Of a stretch of DNA of 64,000 nt, positions 1-12,737 are shown one piece after another; the stretch's first letter is position 1; the number at the start of each line of letters is the position of its first letter. The notes under the pieces were generated by a model that was given only the letters and a program-made list of their open reading frames with translations, had not been told where the DNA came from and searched no databases. The DNA is from Mactromeris polynyma (taxonomy: Eukaryota > Mollusca > Bivalvia > Venerida > Mactridae), in contig JASFXZ010000009.1 in assembly GCA_032209605.1 (NCBI GenBank), positions 12,263,553-12,327,552 on the forward strand, given 5' to 3'. A program made the position numbers and the translations under genes.

Positions 1-7
1 ATTATTA

Positions 8-67
8 GTTATACAGGTTGTTGACAAGTTATATTCCCCCATATACCCTGTCAACAACCTGTATAAC
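8..67. repeat. Short perfect inverted repeat (18-bp arms)
   Basis: GTTATACAGGTTGTTGAC at 8-25 is matched by its exact reverse complement at 50-67, with a 24-bp loop. A related direct sequence, ATATACCCTGTCA followed by a TGTATATAG-like end, recurs near 284-313. It could be the end of a MITE whose other part lies outside the window. No target duplication can be assigned. Confidence 0.7.
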
Positions 68-779
68 GAATTTATAATACTGCGATGCCTAGCTCTCTAG
101 ATCTAATATTTAGATACAGTATGTGTATTTTTGCTGTTTTTGGTTCATAAAATTGTTTTTAGAGTGTTTTAGTTATGTATAATATTAGTAATTAAAACGT
201 TTTCCTTTTAAAATCTGGAATCACTTCCTGTAGATCAAATTTCTTTTATTTCACTCGCACGTAGGGGAAATTAGTTTGCACGTCATATACCCTGTCAGCG
301 TTGTGTATATAGAATACTATACGCGAGCCTTTAATTATTTAAAATACTGGATTTTTATTTGCAGTATTATAATGTATTGAATAGGTCATTATATTGAATT
401 TGACCAATGAAGCAATGTGCATATTTGATCCCACTGCCTGGATTTGTGTTGTTAAACAAATATTCTATTGTAATGAGAGTTAACTGTATATTATCAATGC
501 CAGTGTAGTAGGGCTGCAATGATGCAGGACCTGGTGTCTCTCAGTTTCGTTCAGTTTCTTTTGGTTCGGTTACATTAATATATGAAATACATAAAACTCT
601 CAATAACTTTACTTTACTGACTTGTAAAGAAGGAATGTGGAAATACACACATTATAAATCATGATAATAGCCAATTAAAAAAATTTGAGTGTTCATTTTT
701 CTTTCTGCTAGATTAAATTGTGCTGTTCAATCCCACTGACGGGCATGCTAGTTTTTCCTCTGAGTTTTACCATAGCAGT
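68..779. other. No gene recognised
   Basis: AT-rich sequence without a convincing reading frame, RNA gene or repeat, apart from the partial echo of the first inverted repeat near 284-313. Confidence 0.5.
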
Positions 780-1342
780 GAAGTAAATCAAGGGGAAAAG
801 GTGCGCCCAATGTGAGGCTCGAACCCATGACCCCCTAACACTAGTACGGTGCTCTACCGACTGATATAACCGGGCGGCCATCTAAGCCCACACCACTACA
901 CTCCTCCCCCTTCCAGCATTTGAGGCTCTACCACTGTAGGCCATCAAACACCACTGCCACATTTGAAGTAAATCAAGGGGAAAAGGTGTGCCCAATGTTG
1001 GGCTCGAACCCACGACCCCCTAACACTAGTACAGCGCTCTACTGACTGAGCTAACCAGATGGCTGTCTAAGCCCACACCACTACACTCCTCCCCCTTCCA
1101 GCATTTGAGGCTCAACCACTGTAGGCCATCAAACACCACTGCCACATTTGAAGTCAATCAAGGGGTAAAAGTGCGCCCAATGTGCGGCTCGAACCCACGA
1201 CCCCCTAATACTAGTACGGCATTCTACCAACTGAGCTAACTGGGCGGCCGTCTAAGCCTCTAAGCCCACACCACTACACTCCTCCCCATTCCGGCATTTG
1301 AGGCTCAACCCCCGTGAGCCGTCAAACAACACTTCCACCATT
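780..1342 (-). repeat. Tandem tRNA-Lys-headed SINE-like units (three copies)
   Basis: Three head-to-tail units start at 780, 965 and 1150 with GAAGTAAATCAAGGGG-like ends and a period of about 185 bp. On the minus strand each holds a tRNA-like body (804-875, 988-1060, 1174-1245). The A-box region matches the tRNA-Lys form (CAGTCGGTAGAGCA) and the B box is GGTTCGAGCC. The anticodon arm has changed: its loop is CTAGTGT, so the anticodon position reads AGT, not CTT. Each tRNA part is followed by a roughly 105-bp tail that is also shared. Degenerate arms and identical tails point to a SINE-type or satellite-amplified repeat rather than tRNA genes. Confidence 0.75.
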
Positions 1343-1495
1343 GAAGTAAATCAAGGGGAACTAGAATGCGTCCATAGGACACAGATGTCCCCACTTGCAG
1401 CCTTTGTCACAAAAGCGAATGATATTATTCTGCTCATAGTTTGTGAATGGATATCAAAATTACCAAGTGAACAACTATACTGATTATGGTGATAA

Positions 1496-2010
1496 GTCAA
1501 GGGCCATAACATTGCACTTACTGGACACAGGCAAACACGAAACCCCAGGTACACAACTATACAGGTTGGTGAACATTCCTGTACAGTTTGGTAAGTGTAG
1601 CTCAGATATACTGTTGGAGATATGCGCGACACAATATTGCATACTCTGTAGGCTATATTTTAACTAAGTCAAGGGCCATAACATTGCACTTACTGGGCAC
1701 AGCCAAACATAAAACCCTATGTGCACAACTACACATGCTGGTGAACATTCCTGCACAGTTTAATGACTCTGGCTCATATACTTTTGGAGATATGAGTGAC
1801 ACAAGATTGCATACTCTGTAGGCTCTATTTTAACTAAGTCAAGGGCCATAACTTTGCACTTACTGGGCACAGCCAAACATGAAACCCCAGGTGCACAACT
1901 TCACATGCTGGTGAACATTCCTGTAAAGTTTAATGACTCCGGCTCATATTGTTTTAGAGAAATGAGTGACTACATATTTTGTGACGGGCGGATGAACGGA
2001 CGGATGGAGG
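1496..2010 (+). repeat. Tandem repeat of about 171 bp (three units)
   Basis: Units starting GTCAAGGGCCATAAC lie at 1496, 1668 and 1838 (spacings 172 and 170). They share blocks for 'GCACTTACTGG', 'ACATGCTGGTGAACATTCCT' and 'GCATACTCTGTAGGCT'. Short open frames here arise only from the repeat. The third unit runs into a CGGACGGA/GACAGACTGACGGAC tract. Confidence 0.8.
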
Positions 2011-2070
2011 GACAGACTGACGGACAAGGGCAAATCTATATGCCCCTCCTTTTCAGAGTGGGGGCATAAA
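1985..2070 (+). repeat. GGACGGA/GACAAGGGC-type dispersed repeat end
   Basis: A tract of CGGATGAACGGACGGATGG and GACAGACTGACGGACAAGG is followed by TATGCCCC and its near-complement GGGGGCATA. The complementary TATGCCCC/GGGGCATA pair forms a short hairpin. I associate this motif with repeat families common in molluscs. That is recollection, not a search result. Confidence 0.55.
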
Positions 2071-2340
2071 AAGTGCGCCTAATGTGGGGCTCGAACCCTT
2101 GACCCCCTAACACTAGTACGGCGCTCTTCCTACTGATCTAACCGGGCGGCCTTCTAAGCCCACACAACTACACTCCTCCCCCTTCCGGCATTTGAGGCTC
2201 AACCACTGTGGGCCGTCAAACACCACTGCCACTAGTGAAGTAGATCAAGGGGAAAAAGTATGCCTAATGTGGGGCTCGAACCAACGACCCCCTAACACTA
2301 GTACGGCGCGTTCTACCGACTGAGCTAACAGGGCGGCGGT
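2071..2340 (-). repeat. Two further tRNA-headed SINE-like units
   Basis: tRNA-like bodies at 2076-2147 and 2261-2335 (minus) with the same GGTTCGAGCC B box, the same altered anticodon arm and the same CCACTGTGGGCCGTCAAACACC tail block as the units at 780-1342. The block at 1343-2070 appears to sit between members of one original array. Confidence 0.7.
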
Positions 2341-4204
2341 ATAACCCCACACTACTACAATAGCACCAAATACAACAATAAAATGATATTCATATTCTAT
2401 GTCTAAAGTGTTACAATATAAGGCAATATATTTCCTTACGAATTCGCACAAAAAACATATTAATTGTATTTATACCTAATCAGCATATGCAGACTACCAA
2501 ATTTCTTGACTTGGTCCCAGAAAATGGACACTATCCTATCTGGGACCATTAACGTCCAGAATATAACACAGCGAATGAGCACATAAAACACATATATTCT
2601 AAATAAAACATAATTCCATCCAAAGTATGTCCAACTTCGTCCATTTAATCCAGTCGTAAACATCGTAAAACACATGCAAAATTTCCATCCGCCATGAAAT
2701 AGGGCACATAACAGTCAGCTACACACATCCGTGATTTTAAGGTCACATATTATGATGACCCTAGAATCTAACGTTACGAAAATTGTTCGAGTTTTTCCGC
2801 TAGTATTCGACAAAGATAATTATTACACAAACTGTCTACACACCGAGCTTCTCGTGCATTTCCGTTTCACGGTATGAAAACACGCCCGAGGGATTAATTC
2901 TTTAAACTGACCGCCTGAAAAGGTCTCCGTTATACTGTGTGTACAATTACGCCAGCCATATAGTCACTGGCACGCTGTGTTGTAACATCATTAAATTTAT
3001 CACCCATGATACCTACCCTTGATTTTTACGAGAATATTAGGGGTGGTTTCAGCCGTCATGTACTACACGGTTTCTAAACATACTACGCACATCACTGTTA
3101 TCATTTTGTTATATATAGTTTCCTTTTCAACTCGACCACCTCCGACAAGCAAGACATAAAACAACATACATTTCAAATTACTGTTTAATTTGTGATTTAT
3201 GGGTAGCACTTGGGCAACCGACTACATTGTGAGTGACCGAGTAACGATGTCAAAATACATCAAAGTTAGAAACATAATTCATGAACACGTATGACTGTTT
3301 AAAACCTCGTAATATACGATTGCATGAAATAATATTTCATAATTAACTTCAAAGAAAAAACAAGTATTGATGTGTCGGCTGCCCAAAGCTCGTGCACAAG
3401 CACCTGCTTGCGACACATATCGGAGATATTCTAAGGGAAATCAATTATCTCCTAATTCATTATATTCAAACGGAGAAAATTACATGAAACCTAGGACTTT
3501 GCATCTGTATCATTTATAAATGTATAAAGGCAATAAGTATGTAAATGCAAAGCAATAGGCTTTGTACAAAATACACCAATTTCCAATTCAGATTAACAAA
3601 GAAAGTGTTCATCACAGTTTAAAGTAATGTCTACTTGCTAACTGTGCCATTTGCATAAAATAAATAAAAATAATCAGAATTATCGAGGTCCCGTTAAATG
3701 CATGCTACTCAACTGATAGTAATGATATGAAACTAAGTACTTAAGGTATTGATTATGTCTATTACTTCATACTAGGAAATGCCGAAACCTTTAACCGTCC
3801 GTCTGTCCGTACGGCGTGAGAAATATGTCATACACGACTTATAATGCGGTAAAAAACGATACATATGCCACTTTCAATGTACATTTCTCGCTTGTTTTTT
3901 TTAAAATGTAGAATTGAAATATCGTCACACTGGTACCAAGTTATGAACTGTTTGTCCGTCTGTCTGTCTGTCCGTGTCACACGAAAACTCCGTCTGGATC
4001 AGTCAAATTTCACTTGCTATATATACTTGTTATATACTATAGGCGAAAAATGGCACGTGAAACCTTGGTTGTCGCGTGGCATGCTACATCGCAAGCAAAT
4101 CTGAACACCTCGGCCTTTTTTACGGAACAACCTCGGATACGGTATCAGGACGTTAAACCTTGTGACAACATTTAAAACGCTGCAAGAAACCGTCTGCATT
4201 GTAA
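2341..4204. other. No gene recognised; short simple repeats
   Basis: No supported coding sequence. A CCGTCCGTCTGTCCGT tract lies near 3797-3813 and a TGTCCGTCTGTCTGTCTGTCCGT tract near 3951-3973, each followed by loosely similar sequence, so two copies of a dispersed repeat are possible. The rest shows nothing I can name. Confidence 0.5.
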
Positions 4205-7200
4205 TGATTAATGCTATAGTCTCAGAATGACAGTATCGTGATACTGTGTATATGTTTAATGGAATAGTCTCATACTGGCTGTATCGTGACACTGTGTATA
4301 TGTTTAATGGAATAGTCTCATACTGGCTGTATCGTGACACTGTGTATATGTTTAATGGAATAGTCTCATACTGGCTGTATCGTGACACTGTGTATATGTT
4401 TAATGGAATAGTCTCATACTGGCTGTATCGTGACACTGTGTATATGTTTAATGGAATAGTCTCATAGTGGCTGTATCGTGACACTGTGTATATGTTTAAT
4501 GGAATAGTCTCATACTGGCTGTATCGTGACACTGTGTATATGTTTAATGGAATAGTCTCATACTGGCTGTATCGTGATACTGTGTATATGTTTAATGGAA
4601 TAGTCTCATACTGGCTGTATCGTGACACTGTGCATATGTTTAATGGAATAGTCTCATACTGGCTGTATCGTGAAACTGTGTATATGTTTAATGCAATAGT
4701 CTCATACTGGCTGTATCGTGACACTGTGTATATGTTTAATGGAATAGTCTCATACTGGCTGTATCGTGACACTGTGTATATGTTTAATGGAATAGTCTCA
4801 TACTGGCTGTATCGTGACACTGTGTAAATGTTTAATGGAATAGTCTCATACTGGCTGTATCGTGACACTGTGTATATGTTTAATGGAATAGTCTCATACT
4901 GGCTGTATCGTGACACTGTGTATATGTTTAATGGAATAGTCTCATACTGGCTGTATCGTGACACTGTGTATATGTTTAATGCAATAGTCTCATACTGGCT
5001 GTATCGTGACACTGTGTATATGTTTAATCCTATATGCTCATACTGGCTGTATCGTGAAACTGTGTATATGTTTAATGCAATAGTCTCATACTGGCTGTAT
5101 CGTCACACAGTGTATATGTTTAATGCTATATGCTCAGACTGGCTGTATCGTGAAACTGTGTATATGTTTAATGCTATATGCTCAGACTGGCTGTATCGTC
5201 ACACTGTGTATATGTTTAATGCAATAGTCTCATACTGGCTGTATCGTGACACTGTGTATATGTTTAATCCTATAGTCTCAGACTGGCTGTATCGTGACAC
5301 TGTGTATATGTTTAATGCTAAAGTTACAGACTGGCTGTATCGTCACACAGTGTACATGTTTAATGTTGTAGTCTCAGACTGGTTGTATTGTCACACAGTG
5401 TATATGTTTAATGTTATAGTCTCACACTGGCTGTATCGTGACGCAGTGTATATGTTTAATGCTATATGCTCACACTGGCGGCTGTATCGTGACACAGTGT
5501 ATATGTTTAATGTTTTAGTCTCAGACTGGTTGTATAGTGACACAGTGTATATGTTTAATGTTATAGTCTCACACTGGCTGTATCGTGACGCAGTGTATAT
5601 GTTTAATGCGATAGGCTCAGACTGGCTGTATCGTGACGCAGTGTATATGTTTAATGCGATAGGCTCATACTGGCTGTATCGTGACGCAGTGTATATGTTT
5701 AATGCGATAGGCTCAGACTGGCTGTATCGTGACGCAGTGTATATGTTTAATGCGATAGGCTCATACTGGCTGTATCGTGACACTGTGTATATGTTTAATG
5801 GAATAGTCTCATACTGGCTGTATCGTGACACTGTGTGTATGTTTAATGGAATAGTCTCATACTGGCTGTATCGTGACACTGTGTATATGTTTAATGGAAT
5901 AGTCTCATACTGGCTGTATCGTGACACTGTGTATATGTTTAATGGAATAGTCTCATACTGGCTGTATCGTGACACTGTGTATATGTTTAATGGAATAGTC
6001 TCATACTGGCTGTATCGTGACACTGTGTATATGTTTAATGCAATAGTCTCATACTGGCTGTATCGTGACACTGTGTATATGTTTAATCCAATATGCTCAG
6101 ACTGGCTGTATCGTGACACTGTGTATATGTTTAATCCTATATGCTCATACTGGCTGTATCGTGAAACTGTGTATATGTTTAATGCAATAGTCTCATACTG
6201 GCTGTATCGTCACACAGTGTATATGTTTAATGCTATATGCTCAGACTGGCTGTATCGTGAAACTGTGTATATGTTTAATGCTATATGCTCAGACTGGCTG
6301 TATCGTCACACTGTGTATATGTTTAATGCAATAGTCTCATACTGGCTGTATCGTGACACTGTGTATATGTTTAATCCTATAGTCTCAGACTGGCTGTATC
6401 GTGACACTGTGTATATGTTTAATGCTAAAGTTACAGACTGGCTGTATCGTCACACAGTGTACATGTTTAATGTTGTAGTCTCAGACTGGTTGTATTGTCA
6501 CACAGTGTATATGTTTAATGTTATAGTCTCACACTGGCTGTATCGTGACGCACTGTATATGTTTAATGCTATATGCTCACACTGGCGGCTGTATCGTGAC
6601 ACAGTGTATATGTTTAATGTTTTAGTCTCAGACTGGTTGTATAGTGACACAGTGTATATGTTTAATGTTATAGTCCCACACTGGCTGTATCGTGACGCAG
6701 TGTATATGTTTAATGCGATAGGCTCAGACTGGCTGTATCGTGACGCAGTGTATATGTTTAATGCTATAGGCTCAGACTGGCTGTATCGTGACACTGTGTA
6801 TATGTTTAATGCGATAGGCTCAGACTGGCTGTATCGTGACGCAGTGTATATGTTTAATGGAATAGTCTCATACTGGCTGTATCGTGACACTGTGTATATG
6901 TTTAATGGAATAGTCTCATACTGGCTGTATCGTGACACTGTGTATATGTTTAATGGAATAGTCTCATACTGGCTGTATCGTGACACTGTGTATATGTTTA
7001 ATGGATAGTCTCATACTGGCTGTATCGTGACACTGTGTATATGTTTAATGGAATAGTCTCATACTGGCTGTATCGTGATACTGTGTATATGTTTAATGGA
7101 ATAGTCTCATACTGGCTGTATCGTGACACTGTGCATATGTTTAATGGAATAGTCTCATACTGGCTGTATCGTGACACTGTGTATATGTTTAATGGAATAG

Positions 7201-10200
7201 TCTCATACTGGCTGTATCGTGACACTGTGTATATGTTTAATGGAATAGTCTCATACTGGCTGTATCGTGACAATGTGTATATGTTTAATGGAATAGTCTT
7301 ATACTGGCTGTATCGTGACACTGTGTATATGTTTAATGCAATAGTCTCATACTGGCTGTATCGTGACACTGTGTATATGTTTAATGGAATAGTCTCATAC
7401 TGGCTGTATCGTGACACTGTGTATATGTTTAAAGGAATAGTCTCATACTGGCTGTATCGTGACACTGTGTATATGTTTAATGGAATAGTCTCATACTGGC
7501 TGTATCGTGACACTGTGTATATGTTTAATGCAATAGTCTCATACTGGCTGTATCGTGACACTGTGTATATGTTTAATCCAATATGCTCAGACTGGCTGTA
7601 TCGTGACACTGTGTATATGTTTAATCCTATATGCTCATACTGGCTGTATCGTGAAACTGTGTATATGTTTAATGCAATAGTCTCATACTGGCTGTATCGT
7701 CACACAGTGTATATGTTTAATGCTATATGCTCAGACTGGCTGTATCGTGAAACTGTGTATATGTTTAATGCTATATGCTCAGACTGGCTGTATCGTCACA
7801 CTGTGTATATGTTTAATGCAATAGTCTCATACTGGCTGTATCGTGACACTGTGTATATGTTTAATCCTATAGTCTCAGACTGGCTGTATCGTGACACTGT
7901 GTATATGTTTAATGCTAAAGTTACAGACTGGCTGTATCGTCACACAGTGTACATGTTTAATATTGTAGTCTCAGACTGGTTGTATTGTCACACAGTGTAT
8001 ATGTTTAATGTTATAGTCTCACACTGGCTGTATCGTGACGCAGTGTATATGTTTAATGCTATATGCTCACACTGGCGGCTGTATCGTGACACAGTGTATA
8101 TGTTTAATGTTTTAGTCTCAGACTGGTTGTATAGTGACACAGTGTATATGTTTAATGTTATAGTCTCACACTGGCTGTATCGTGACGCAGTGTATATGTT
8201 TAATGCTATAGTCTCAGACTGGCTGTATCGTGACACTGTGTATATGTTTAATGCGATAGGCTCAGACTGGCTGTATCGTGACACTGTGTATATGTTTAAT
8301 GCGATAGGCTCAGACAGGCTGTATCGTGACACTGTGTATATGTTTAATGCGATAGGCTTAGACTGGCTGTATCGTGACACTGTGTATATGTTTAATGCGA
8401 TAGGCTCAGACTGGATGTATCGTGACACTGTGTATATGTTTAATGCGATAGGCTCAGACTGGCTGTATCGTGACACTGTGTATATGTTTAATGCTATAGG
8501 CTCAGACTGGCTGTGTCGTGACACAGTGTATATGTTTAATGCTATAGTCTCTGACTGGTTGTATAGTGACACAGTGTATATGTTTAATGCTATAGTCTCT
8601 GACTGGCTGTATCGTCACACTGTGTATATGTTTAATGCTATAGTCTCACACTGGCTGTATCGTGACGCAGTGTATATGTTTAATGCTATATGCTCAGACT
8701 GGCTGTATCGTCACACTGTGTATATGTTTAATGCTATAGGCTCAGACTGGCTGTATCGTCACACTGTGTATATGTTTAATGCTATATGCTCAGACTGGTT
8801 GTATCGTCACACTGTGTATATGTTTAATGCTATAGGCTCAGACTGGCTGTATCGTCACACTGTGTATATGTTTAATGCTATAGGCTCAGACTGGCTGTAT
8901 CGTCACACTGTGTATATGTTTAATGCTATAGGCTCAGACTGGCTGTATCGTCACACTGTGTATATGTTTAATGCTATATGCTCAGACTGGCTGTATCGTC
9001 ACACTGTGTATAGGTTTAATGCTATAGGCTCACACTGGCTGTATCGTGACGCAGTGTATATGTTTAATGCTATAGGCTCACACTGGCTGTATCGTGACGC
9101 AGTGTATATGTTTAATGCGATAGGCTCAGACTGGCTGTATCGTGACGCAGTGTATATGTTTAATGCTATAGGCTCAGACTGGCTGTATCGTGACGCAGTG
9201 TATATGTTTAATGCGACAGGCTCAGACTGGCTGTATCGTGACGCAGTGTATATGTTTAATGCGATAGGCTCAGACTGGCTGTATCGTGACGCAGTGTATA
9301 TGTTTAATGCTATAGGCTCAGACTGGCTGTATCGTGACGCAGTGTATATGTTTAATGCTATAGGCTCAGACTGGCTGTATCGTGACGCAGTGTATATGTT
9401 TAATGCTATAGGCTCAGACTGGCTGTATCGTCACACTGTGTATATGTTTAATGCTATAGGCTCAGACTGGCTGTATCGTCACACTGTGTATATGTTTAAT
9501 GCTATAGGCTCAGACTGGCTGTATCGTCACACTGTGTATATGTTTAATGCTATTGGCTCACACTGGCTGTATCGTGACGCAGTGTATATGTTTAATGCGA
9601 TAGGCTCAGACTGGCTGTATCGTGACGCAGTGTATATGTTTAATGCTATAGGCTCACACTGGCTGTATCGTGACGCAGTGTATATGTTTAATGCGATAGG
9701 CTCAGACTGGCTGTATCGTCACACTGTGTATAGGTTTAATGCTATAGGCTCACACTGGCTGTATCGTGACGCAGTGTATATGTTTAATGCTATAGGCTCA
9801 CACTGGCTGTATCGTGACGCAGTGTATATGTTTAATGCTATAGGCTCACACTGGCTGTATCGTGACGCAGTGTATATGTTTAATGCGATAGGCTCAGACT
9901 GGCTGTATCGTGACGCAGTGTATATGTTTAATGCGATAGGCTCAGACTGGCTGTATCGTGACGCAGTGTATATGTTTAATGCTATAGGCTCAGACTGGCT
10001 GTATCGTGACGCAGTGTATATGTTTAATGCTATAGGCTCAGACTGGCTGTATCGTCACACTGTGTATATGTTTAATGCTATAGTCTCAGACTGGCTGTAT
10101 CGTGACGCAGTGTATATGTTTAATGCTATAGGCTCAGACTGGCTGTATCGTGACGCAGTGTATATGTTTAATGCTATAGGCTCAGACTGGCTGTATCGTC

Positions 10201-10955
10201 ACACTGTGTATATGTTTAATGCTATAGGCTCAGACTGGCTGTATCGTCACACTGTGTATATGTTTAATGCTATAGGCTCAGACTGGCTGTATCGTCACAC
10301 TGTGTATATGTTTAATGCTATAGGCTCACACTGGCTGTATCGTGACGCAGTGTATATGTTTAATGCGATAGGCTCAGACTGGCTGTATCGTGACGCAGTG
10401 TATATGTTTAATGCTATAGGCTCACACTGGCTGTATCGTGACGCAGTGTATATGTTTAATGCGATAGGCTCAGACTGGCTGTATCGTCACACTGTGTATA
10501 GGTTTAATGCTATAGGCTCACACTGGCTGTATCGTGACGCAGTGTATATGTTTAATGCTATAGGCTCACACTGGCTGTATCGTGACGCAGTGTATATGTT
10601 TAATGCTATAGGCTCACACTGGCTGTATCGTGACGCAGTGTATATGTTTAATGCGATAGGCTCAGACTGGCTGTATCGTGACGCAGTGTATATGTTTAAT
10701 GCGATAGGCTCAGACTGGCTGTATCGTGACGCAGTGTATATGTTTAATGCTATAGGCTCAGACTGGCTGTATCGTGACGCAGTGTATATGTTTAATGCTA
10801 TAGGCTCAGACTGGCTGTATCGTCACACTGTGTATATGTTTAATGCTATAGTCTCAGACTGGTTGTATAGTGACAATGTGTAAATGTTTAATGCTATAGT
10901 CTCAAACTCGCAGTATAGTGACACTGTGTATACGTTTAATGCTATAGTCATATAC
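4205..10955 (+). repeat. 48-bp satellite array, about 140 units
   Basis: A 48-bp unit (core GGCTGTATCGTGACACTGTG, then TATATGTTTAATGC/GG) is repeated head to tail. Units differ at a few recurrent positions (GTCTCA/GGCTCA/TGCTCA; TAC/GAC/CAC; GACACT/GACGCA/CACACT). Three near-identical blocks share one 51-bp unit with an extra GCG (starting 5474, 6581 and 8071), so higher-order repeats of 1107 and 1490 bp are visible. A later block marked by TATAGGTTTAAT recurs after 720 and 768 bp (15 and 16 units). Because 48 is a multiple of 3 and the unit lacks stops in one frame of each strand, very long open frames appear on both strands. Breaks include TAG at about 4467, TAA at about 4825 and a 1-bp deletion at about 7003. 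I do not treat it as coding. Confidence 0.97.
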
Positions 10956-10991
10956 ATATACACAGTGTCACTATATAACCAGTCTTAGGCT
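10914..10991. repeat. Inverted terminal unit of the 48-bp satellite
   Basis: The last forward unit contains TATAGTGACACTGTGTATA (10914-10932). The exact reverse complement follows at 10957-10975 and continues as an inverted unit to about 10991. The array therefore ends in a head-to-head junction able to form a 19-bp-stem hairpin with a 24-nt loop. Confidence 0.85.
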
Positions 10992-11060
10992 ATAGGCGGT
11001 AATGATGCTTAAGTATCGGAGACACCAAATATTTTGGTGAAAATAGACAGTTCCGAACAC

Positions 11061-12137
11061 GTTTAGCCCACAGGTGGCCGGTGCGTAGCCATGACATTTA
11101 AAACCCGCATTGAAAAAAAATTTTTCACTCTGTTCTTATAGTAAGATAAAGGTGTCCAACTTCATTCGTATTTACAATGAAAATATATACACACATTTGC
11201 TTTGACTTACTTTTCAAAGCCATTTCTCAACCGATTTTTATCACTGATGTCTTAAAATACACACAAGGGATTTATGTCGACAGTGTATATACTCAAAAAA
11301 ATATTCACGAACAGAAGAGACTGTTTTTTTTAACGTCAAACGTCAAGAATGGCTAGGTCGGACAACTTCCTACCGTTAGACCGAGTCGGTATTTTCAGAA
11401 CAAAACTACTATAAAGCGCTTTTCACCTGACGAACGACTTTAGATTTCAATAAGAAACATTAAAAAAAGTATATTGCAATATCAAACAACTTTCAAATCG
11501 ACATACAGACGCGGAGATCGCTATTTTTCACTCATAGTTTTCCTTTTACGCGAATGCTGCCTTTTTGACAGGTGGTACCCGGCTCTGCGTAAGAACACAT
11601 TTCGTAAGCCGAAAACCAAAAAACCTTTCAAAATGGCTGCGTTCGCGTAAAACGAAAGTTGAGAGCGAAAAAATAGCGATCTCCGCGTCTGTATGACGAT
11701 TTGTAAGTTGTTTGATATTGAAATATACTTTTTTAAATGTTTCTTATTGAAATCTAATTTCGTTCGTCAGGTGAATAGCGATTTATAGTAGTTTTGTTCT
11801 GAAAATACCGACTCGGTCTAACGGTAGGAAGTTGTCCGACCTAGCCATTCTTGATGTTTGACGTTAAAAACAACAGTCTATTCTGTTTGTGAATATTTTT
11901 TGAGTATACACACTGTCGACATAAATCCCTTGTGTGTATTTTAAGACATCAGTGATAAAAATCGGTTGAGAAATGGCTTTGAAAAGTACGTCAAAGCAAA
12001 TGTGTGTATATATTTTCATTGTAAATGCGTATGAAGTTGGACACCTTTATCTTACTATAAGAACAGAGTGAAAAATATTTTTTTTCAATGCGGGTTTAAA
12101 ATGTCATGGCTACGCACCGGCCACCTGTGGTTTAGCC
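11061..12137. mobile_element. Foldback/MITE with long inverted repeats and 8-bp TSD (hAT-like)
   Basis: The element is 11069-12129 (1061 bp), flanked by GTTTAGCC at 11061-11068 and 12130-12137. Its ends are inverted: CACAGGTGGCCGGTGCGTAG on the left and the complement on the right. The two arms, roughly 11069-11561 and 11636-12129, match along their whole length with scattered differences and leave a loop of about 75 bp. No open frame for a transposase is present. An 8-bp duplication is typical of hAT elements but also occurs in P and some other families. The termini start CACAG, so the hAT assignment is moderate while the element itself is clear. Confidence 0.88.
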
Positions 12138-12737
12138 ATCCGTACGGAAAATACCGGTCGCATTAGTGCTAGTCTCAAAGAGAGATCAAATATTAAAGCA
12201 CAACTATTGGAAAGGAACTTTACTACGACGTTATTATAGGTGATACTTTTGTATAACACTTTAATTGTTTATAAGACATATATCTTGACTAGATATTAGT
12301 TAGTCTGTGGAAATATAACGAAGTTAAGATACTAATATTACATCCAAATTAAACTTAAACATTCCTTACTTATAATATTTCTTAATATTCGTCTAAGAGA
12401 AGAAACAAGAACTCGTCAGTCAACCAATACAATATACTTTTTCGTAATGTTAGTTAATGGAAAATGATCATATCATTTATATCCTCCTTCATACATGTTC
12501 GTACATTTACTCGCTTCTTAACAACTGCATTTGTCACTTAATTCTATTCCATACACTTTTCAGAGAGCTTGTGCTTTTTGAAACATTCTTGATTTTACAG
12601 ACGTGTATGGTCGTCGATGTAATTCATGACAATAAGACGAGCTTATCATACAGCTATAAACACAAATATAATTTACTAAGAAGCCAGTAAATAATCATTC
12701 TAAGCACTTTAAAAACTATTACGTATATAAAAACATA
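12138..12737. other. No gene recognised
   Basis: AT-rich sequence between the two inverted-repeat elements. The 77-residue frame at 12457-12690 has no recognisable domain or codon signal. Confidence 0.5.

Noticed and set aside
804..2335. Functional tRNA genes in the 0.8-2.3 kb repeats
   Set aside because: Anticodon stems and acceptors mispair, the anticodon differs from the tRNA-Lys body, and five copies share long non-tRNA tails.
4828..10883. Open frames of 726 and 1282 codons in the 48-bp satellite, with long frames on the other strand
   Set aside because: A 48-bp unit without stops keeps a frame open automatically. Both strands are open, changes fall on all codon positions, and stops and a 1-bp deletion split the array. 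No start context, promoter or family supports a protein.
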